Shown: positions 6,122-9,930 of the stretch, piece after piece | How the letters are laid out: each line of letters opens with the position of its first letter | How positions within the stretch are numbered: position 1 is the stretch's first letter | NCBI GenBank assembly: GCA_019423005.1 | Contig: JAHZCF010000042.1 | Span: 1-9,930, forward strand | DNA: 9,930 nucleotides | Source: Haemophilus sp. | Lineage (GTDB): Bacteria > Pseudomonadota > Gammaproteobacteria > Enterobacterales > Pasteurellaceae | Reading direction: 5' to 3' | Notes under the pieces: model-generated | Databases searched by the model: none | What the model saw: only the letters and a program-made list of their open reading frames with translations | Told to the model about the DNA's origin: nothing | Translations under genes and position numbers: made by a program

Positions 6122-6933
6122 TCTGTTCTCTCCACAACCAAAGGTCGGATACCAATTTCAGCTGAATTTAGACTGCACTTTAATGCCTCAATACGGCGAC
6201 AAATGTTCGATGTGACTTGTTCAGCTTTTGCCATTTTTTCTGCGGTAATCGCTGGATCTTGTTTACCAAATAATAGGCCGTCGAGTAAACGTTCCGCATG
6301 CATACCTTCACGACAAAAATGCAACACGCCTACATCTTCAAATAATGTCGCTACTTTTGCCGTTTTAGTGGTTGCAATACCTAAAGCGCCATCTTCACCG
6401 CCGAGCTCTCTGAATAATTGATGTGTTGGAAATCCGCCACACGCTAAGAAAAAAGCTTTATTGAAAATGATATTTCCCCCGCAGGTCATGCGCATATATT
6501 GCCATGCCAGATCAAAATTAGGGTGTTCTGCATAGCGTTGAGCTAAATTTATCGGCTTTAATGCTAATCTCACGACTGAAGTATCTGGCTGAAAATGAAA
6601 GGTTGCTGCAGCCACTTCCAATGCACCAGGTTCGTATGCATCATCAGCATCTAAAAACGCAATAAAATCGACCGCACTTTTAGCAGAGAGCATCGCGCCC
6701 CAATTTCGAGCCATCGCAACACCGCTATTTTTTGGCATTTGCTCGACGGAGATTCTGTCTGGATATTGTTCTGCAAGCTGTAAGGCTAATGCAAATGTAT
6801 TATCTGTCGATGCATCATCAATCAGCCAAAGGTTACCAAGATTATTTTGCTGCAACACAGACTCCACTGCACGAACAAGCGTTTGTTCAGTGTTATAGCA
6901 AGGAATGACGACATCAATTAAAGGCAAATTCAT
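6118..6933 (-). CDS. Family 2 (GT-A fold) glycosyltransferase of unknown acceptor
   Basis: A predicted nucleotide-sugar-dependent inverting glycosyltransferase. The N-terminal half has the GT2 hallmarks: IDVVIPCYNTEQTL (6-19), the donor-binding DDASTD (39-44), and FLDADD with the metal-binding DxD at Asp95-Asp97. GGED (178-181) resembles the catalytic-base ED motif. The C-terminal part is not assignable. No membrane helix or signal is evident, so the protein is likely cytoplasmic or peripheral. The gene abuts rsmB exactly (TAA then ATG) without a clear ribosome site, and overlaps trkA by four bases. Translation is therefore probably coupled. No other sugar-synthesis genes are nearby, so the substrate (lipooligosaccharide or another glycan) cannot be inferred. 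An uptake signal lies at codons 85-88. Confidence 0.85.
   Translation of the reverse strand: MNLPLIDVVIPCYNTEQTLVRAVESVLQQNNLGNLWLIDDASTDNTFALALQLAEQYPDRISVEQMPKNSGVAMARNWGAMLSAKSAVDFIAFLDADDAYEPGALEVAAATFHFQPDTSVVRLALKPINLAQRYAEHPNFDLAWQYMRMTCGGNIIFNKAFFLACGGFPTHQLFRELGGEDGALGIATTKTAKVATLFEDVGVLHFCREGMHAERLLDGLLFGKQDPAITAEKMAKAEQVTSNICRRIEALKCSLNSAEIGIRPLVVERTE
6671..6679 (-). repeat. DNA uptake signal sequence with extended flank
   Basis: Perfect core inside the glycosyltransferase. Read on the minus strand it is followed by CGATTTTATT, the AT-rich extension typical of a strong Haemophilus uptake signal. Confidence 0.9.
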
Positions 6934-8271
6934 TTAAGCTGACCGTTTTCTCAATTTTGCATAATAGAACCCATCCCCGCCATTCTCTTGTGGTAAAAAT
7001 TGGATTCCAATCGTATTTTCCGTTTGTTCAAACGGCAATGGCATTAATTCTGCATCGGGTGTTTCAGCTAAAAAATGCTGTATTTGCTGACTATTCTCAT
7101 CGGGAAGCACCGAGCAAGTCGCGTAAAGCAAAATGCCATTAGGTTTCAATTTTGCCCAAAGTGCTTTTAGAATTTGCCTTTGCAAGGCAACCAATTGAGC
7201 AATATCCGTTTCTTGACGTAACCATTTAATATCTGGATGACGACGAATTACGCCCGTTGCTGAGCAAGGTGCATCTAATAAAATACGATCAAAGGATGCA
7301 CCACTTAAACCTATTTCTGAGAGCCACTTTTCTGGCTCGGTCGCATCACCACAAACGACAACCGCCTGTTGATTCAAACGGGTAAGATTTTCTTCGACGC
7401 GTTTTAAGCGATGAGCCTCGACATCAAGCGCAATCACTTTCGCTTGTGGCGCTATTTCTAAAATATGCGTTGTTTTCCCACCTGGAGCCGCGCAAGCATC
7501 TAAAATTAATTCATCATTTTGTGGCTCAAGCAATAAAGCGGACCATTGGGCATTGAGATCCTGGACTGTTACTGCGCCTTGCTCAAAATTTGGTAATTTC
7601 GAGACAGAAAGCGGTTGAGCTAAACGTAAAGCATGTGGATTATCACATTCCAATGAGACTATCTCTTGCTCTTCCAATAAAGTGCGGTAAGTTTTCGTGT
7701 TATTTTGCTGTTGATTGATCCGTAACCACATTGGTGGCTTTTGGTTATTTGCTTCAATAATTTCACGCCAATTCGGATAAGCTTTTTTGAGTTTATTCAC
7801 AAACCATTCAGGATGAAGCGTTTGCCAATTTTTATCTACTACGGAAAGAATATCTTCTTTTTCCCGTAAGAAGCGACGCAATACACCGTTAACCAAACCA
7901 CGGAAACTATCTGATTTCAATGATTTTGTGGCATTAACTACTTCATCTACCGCCGCATGAGCGGGCACGCGCATATAAAGTAATTGGTACAATCCCACCA
8001 ATAGCAAGCAGTGCACGATGCGGGTTTTCCCCTTCAATGGCTTATCTAATAATTTTTTTATAATATTTTCTAAACGAGGCAATAGGCGACAAATACCAAA
8101 GGTGATTTCCTGTAATAAAGGTAAATCCTGTGGTTTTACTTGCGATTGCACTTCTGGAAGTAACGTTGATAAGGACTTACCTTGATCTAAAACCTGTAAA
8201 ATCACTTGAGCAGCAATCGCGCGTACCGAAAGTGCGGTCGATTTTCCCGTTTTTTTGCGTTGAAATACCAT
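6934..8271 (-). CDS. rsmB: RsmB, 16S rRNA m5C967 methyltransferase
   Basis: Transfers a methyl group from S-adenosylmethionine to C5 of cytidine 967 (E. coli numbering) in 16S rRNA before 30S assembly. The 445 residues comprise an N-terminal NusB-like RNA-binding domain (about 15-140), a linker, and a Rossmann methyltransferase domain. The SAM motif is DACAAPGGKT (258-267). The two active cysteines are Cys336 in DAPCSATG and Cys386 in ATCS, 50 residues apart as in E. coli (325 and 375). The start codon overlaps the fmt stop by one base (TAATG). Compared with E. coli the N-terminus carries about nine extra residues ahead of the first helix, and an uptake signal encodes part of them. A second uptake signal lies at Tyr-Arg-Thr-Leu (195-198). 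Confidence 0.96.
   Translation of the reverse strand: MVFQRKKTGKSTALSVRAIAAQVILQVLDQGKSLSTLLPEVQSQVKPQDLPLLQEITFGICRLLPRLENIIKKLLDKPLKGKTRIVHCLLLVGLYQLLYMRVPAHAAVDEVVNATKSLKSDSFRGLVNGVLRRFLREKEDILSVVDKNWQTLHPEWFVNKLKKAYPNWREIIEANNQKPPMWLRINQQQNNTKTYRTLLEEQEIVSLECDNPHALRLAQPLSVSKLPNFEQGAVTVQDLNAQWSALLLEPQNDELILDACAAPGGKTTHILEIAPQAKVIALDVEAHRLKRVEENLTRLNQQAVVVCGDATEPEKWLSEIGLSGASFDRILLDAPCSATGVIRRHPDIKWLRQETDIAQLVALQRQILKALWAKLKPNGILLYATCSVLPDENSQQIQHFLAETPDAELMPLPFEQTENTIGIQFLPQENGGDGFYYAKLRKRSA
7680..7688 (+). repeat. DNA uptake signal sequence
   Basis: Perfect AAGTGCGGT followed by AAGTTTTC, inside rsmB on the strand opposite to its coding sense. Confidence 0.88.
8230..8238 (+). repeat. DNA uptake signal sequence with extended flank
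   Basis: Perfect AAGTGCGGT followed by CGATTTTCCC and a T-run, the extended H. influenzae-type signal. On the coding strand it spells Thr-Ala-Leu (residues 12-14) of RsmB. Confidence 0.9.
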
Positions 8272-9227
8272 TAGTTTAGAACCTTACCGACCTGGAACCA
8301 ATCTGCTCGACCATTGAGGAAGTCTTGCACAGACATAGGTTTCTTGCCTGCGGGCTGAAGTTGCAATAAATTTAAAACGCCTTCTTTCGTGGCAATTTGG
8401 ATACCTTTTTTATCGACACTTAAAATCGTCCCAGCTGGTTTATCCACATGTGGCAACACGGTAGCAGCATAAACTTTTAAGGTTTGTTCATTACCTTGTT
8501 CATCAGTTAATTGTAGGAAACTAATCGGCCAAGGATTAAACGCGCGAATATTACGTTCAAGCTGGGCTGCCGATAGCGACCAATCTAATTTAGCCTCTTC
8601 TTTGGAAAGTTTCTCTGCATAGTTACTTTGGCTATCATCTTGTTTTTCCGCAATGAATTTCCCTTCTTCCAAATGATCCAAAACATCAATCAATACAGAT
8701 GGCGCAATTTCAGCTAATTTATAGTAAAGCGAGGCGGAGGTTTCTTGATCATCAATATCGCAATACACTTTGTGCAACATATCGCCAGTATCCAAACCCA
8801 TATCCATTTGCATAATCGTCACACCGGTTTGCTTATCACCAGCCCAGATAGCGCGCTGAATAGGTGCGGCGCCACGCCAACGAGGTAAGAGAGAGCCATG
8901 CACATTTAAACAACCTAAACGAGGCATATCCAACACTGCTTGAGGTAAAATCAAACCATAAGCAACAACAACCATTACATCAGCATTTAACGCTTTAAGC
9001 TCTGCTTGTGCTTCTTCTTTACGCAAGGATTTTGGTTGATAAACAGGAATTTGATGTTGTTCTGCTAATTGCTTTACAGGACTAGCCTGCAATTTTTTAC
9101 CGCGACCAGCCGGTTTATCTGGCTGCGTATAAACAGCAATAATATTGTGATGAGAATTTAAAAGTGCAGCAAGATGTTGTGCTGCGAAGTCCGGCGTACC
9201 GGCAAAGATGATATTCAATGGTTTCAT
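8271..9227 (-). CDS. fmt: Fmt, methionyl-tRNA(fMet) formyltransferase
   Basis: Formylates the amino group of initiator Met-tRNA with 10-formyltetrahydrofolate, marking it for translation initiation. At 318 residues it has the N-terminal formyltransferase Rossmann domain (about 1-190) and the C-terminal tRNA-binding barrel (about 207-310). The start is NIIFAGTPDFAA, the basic tRNA-contacting loop is PDKPAGRGKKLQ (36-47), and the folate signature is LNVHGSLLPRWRGAAPI (107-123). Catalytic residues are Asn108, His110 and Asp146. The ribosome site is weak (GTAGAA). The gene follows def after 59 bases containing an uptake-signal hairpin, and overlaps rsmB by one base. The def-fmt-rsmB order is the one known from E. 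coli and many proteobacteria. Confidence 0.97.
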   Translation of the reverse strand: MKPLNIIFAGTPDFAAQHLAALLNSHHNIIAVYTQPDKPAGRGKKLQASPVKQLAEQHQIPVYQPKSLRKEEAQAELKALNADVMVVVAYGLILPQAVLDMPRLGCLNVHGSLLPRWRGAAPIQRAIWAGDKQTGVTIMQMDMGLDTGDMLHKVYCDIDDQETSASLYYKLAEIAPSVLIDVLDHLEEGKFIAEKQDDSQSNYAEKLSKEEAKLDWSLSAAQLERNIRAFNPWPISFLQLTDEQGNEQTLKVYAATVLPHVDKPAGTILSVDKKGIQIATKEGVLNLLQLQPAGKKPMSVQDFLNGRADWFQVGKVLN

Positions 9228-9254
9228 AATGTTCTACGTTATGGCGTTGATAGG

Positions 9255-9284
9255 AAAAGTGCGGTCATTTTATACCGCACTTTT
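9255..9284. terminator. Inverted uptake-signal hairpin between def and fmt
   Basis: Two perfect uptake cores in opposite orientation (9257-9265 plus, 9274-9282 minus) form an 11-bp stem, AAAAGTGCGGT with ACCGCACTTTT, around the 8-base loop CATTTTAT. In H. influenzae such inverted pairs are known to lie after genes, where they can act as terminators. Here the hairpin falls inside the def-fmt operon, two bases after the def stop codon. The T-run downstream on the minus strand is short (TTTTCC), so partial termination is more likely than a full stop. Confidence 0.65.
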
Positions 9285-9286
9285 GA

Positions 9287-9796
9287 TTATTGTTTTGCAA
9301 TTTGTTTTTTATATTTCACTAATTTTTCTTTGATACGTTGACGTTTCAACGGTGAAAGATAATCTACAAATAAAATACCGTTCAAATGATCGATCTCATG
9401 TTGAATACAGATCGCTAATAAACCCTCTGCATCAAGCGTAAATTCTTTTCCATTACGGTCTAATGCTTTTACCGTGACTTTTTCTTTACGAGGCACTAAA
9501 GCACGGAATCCAGGAATAGATAAACAACCCTCTTCAATACCTGTTTCACCTTCAGAAGCCAAAATTTCTGGATTGATCAACACTAATTGATTTTGTTTGT
9601 CACCTTCAATATCAATCGTAATAATACGCTGCAAGATATCTACCTGTGGAGCTGCAAGACCAATGCCCTCTTCTTGGTACATCGTATCAAACATATCATC
9701 TATAATTTTGCGAATGTCATCATTGACTTCGACAACTGGCTCACAAACAATCTTTAGGTGATCATCTGGATAAATTAATACATTAAGTGCGGTCAT
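9287..9796 (-). CDS. def: Def, peptide deformylase
   Basis: A ferrous-iron-dependent hydrolase that removes the N-formyl group from nascent proteins. It is the enzyme that undoes Fmt's mark, and its gene precedes fmt. The 169 residues are normal length for type I deformylase. All three active-site motifs are intact: GIGLAAPQ (44-51), EGCLS (89-93) and HEIDH (133-137). Metal ligands are Cys91, His133 and His137, with catalytic Glu134, one residue later than in E. coli because of an extra N-terminal residue. AAGAGA precedes the ATG. Codons 2-4 (Thr-Ala-Leu) are exactly an uptake signal. A basic C-terminal helix ends the protein. Confidence 0.97.
   Translation of the reverse strand: MTALNVLIYPDDHLKIVCEPVVEVNDDIRKIIDDMFDTMYQEEGIGLAAPQVDILQRIITIDIEGDKQNQLVLINPEILASEGETGIEEGCLSIPGFRALVPRKEKVTVKALDRNGKEFTLDAEGLLAICIQHEIDHLNGILFVDYLSPLKRQRIKEKLVKYKKQIAKQ
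9785..9793 (+). repeat. DNA uptake signal sequence at the def start
   Basis: Perfect AAGTGCGGT lying directly beside the def start codon; its complement is exactly codons 2-4 of def. Confidence 0.88.
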
Positions 9797-9829
9797 ATTT
9801 TCTCTTGTTTTATTAAAATTATGGCGGTG

Positions 9830-9838
9830 ATTGTATCA
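9830..9838 (-). promoter_or_regulatory. Predicted def operon promoter (extended -10)
   Basis: On the minus strand TACAAT (9830-9835) is preceded by TGA, forming an extended -10 element. No good -35 lies at 16-18 bases (best is about TTAGTA). Transcription would start near 9823, giving a leader of about 26 bases. It lies between the upstream RNA-gene terminator and def, where an operon promoter is expected. Confidence 0.5.
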
Positions 9839-9876
9839 TAGAATCAACGCTTTACTAAAATATTGAAAATTCCATA

Positions 9877-9908
9877 AACAAAAACCCCAAGCCATTCAGC
9901 TCGGGGTT
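9877..9908 (-). terminator. Terminator of the upstream RNA gene
   Basis: On the minus strand AACCCCGAGC pairs with GCTTGGGGTT around the loop TGAATG, followed by TTTTGTTT. One pair is G·U in the minus-strand RNA but would be an A·C mismatch in the plus-strand RNA. The T-run is also only on the minus strand. Both show that it stops leftward transcription entering from the right edge. Confidence 0.85.
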
Positions 9909-9920
9909 CTATATTCAGTA

Positions 9921-9930
9921 CCTGGCGGTG
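9921..9930 (-). rRNA. 3' end of a stable RNA gene, probably 5S rRNA (cut by window edge)
   Basis: The last bases, read on the minus strand, are CACCGCCAGG, just upstream of a strong minus-strand terminator and with no reading frame visible. This resembles the 3' strand of the terminal helix of gamma-proteobacterial 5S rRNA (E. coli ends CTGCCAGGCAT), and would be the end of an rRNA operon transcribed toward def. An alternative is the 3' end of a tRNA(Ser), since CACCGCCA also ends E. coli tRNA(Ser)GCU. Only ten bases are visible, so the identity is tentative. Confidence 0.45.

Noticed and set aside
5766..6421. Plus-strand open frames opposite trkA and the glycosyltransferase
   Set aside because: They are shadows of conserved minus-strand genes, with Ser/Arg-rich products and no ribosome site.
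9821..9828. Second copy of CACCGCCA (minus strand) in the def leader, as another RNA gene end
   Set aside because: No terminator follows it and it lies between the def promoter and start codon, so it is a chance repeat. It also warns that the short match at the window edge is weak evidence on its own.

Overview
The window is a stretch of chromosomal housekeeping DNA from a Pasteurellaceae bacterium of the Haemophilus/Aggregatibacter branch. The main evidence is ten perfect copies of the 9-base DNA uptake signal AAGTGCGGT (either orientation), about one per kilobase. Several carry the AT-rich flank typical of the H. influenzae-type signal rather than the Actinobacillus pleuropneumoniae type. 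AT-rich codon use and Haemophilus-like proteins (e(P4) acid phosphatase, OxyR with the E. coli cysteine numbering) agree. H. parainfluenzae or a close relative is my best guess; the species is inferred.

Left part, plus strand: oxyR (peroxide sensor-regulator) and fabR (fatty-acid repressor) lie in tandem. Upstream of oxyR is a short regulatory gap with a candidate OxyR site and a promoter pointing out of the window. fabR converges on hel (lipoprotein acid phosphatase e(P4), minus strand) across a bidirectional terminator. The hel/ftsB divergent gap holds a perfect CRP palindrome, placed about 71.5 bp upstream of the predicted hel transcription start. ftsB-ispD-ispF follow on the plus strand as a tightly overlapped operon for cell division and isoprenoid precursor synthesis. 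It ends at a second bidirectional terminator facing mscL.

Right part, minus strand, in order of transcription: the last bases of a stable RNA gene (probably 5S rRNA) with its terminator, then def, fmt, rsmB, a family 2 glycosyltransferase, trkA and mscL. def and fmt act at the two ends of the N-formyl-methionine cycle, and rsmB modifies 16S rRNA. trkA and mscL handle potassium uptake and emergency osmotic release. Between fmt and trkA the genes abut or overlap by 1-4 bases. A hairpin made of two opposed uptake signals separates def from fmt. mscL also has its own promoter.

All genes look intact, with family-typical lengths and catalytic residues. I see no mobile element, CRISPR array, phage, toxin or defence gene, and no convincing undescribed system. 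The points worth a second look are regulatory: the OxyR and CRP sites, the uptake-signal hairpin, uptake signals that encode protein N-termini, and the glycosyltransferase set into a translation/potassium operon.
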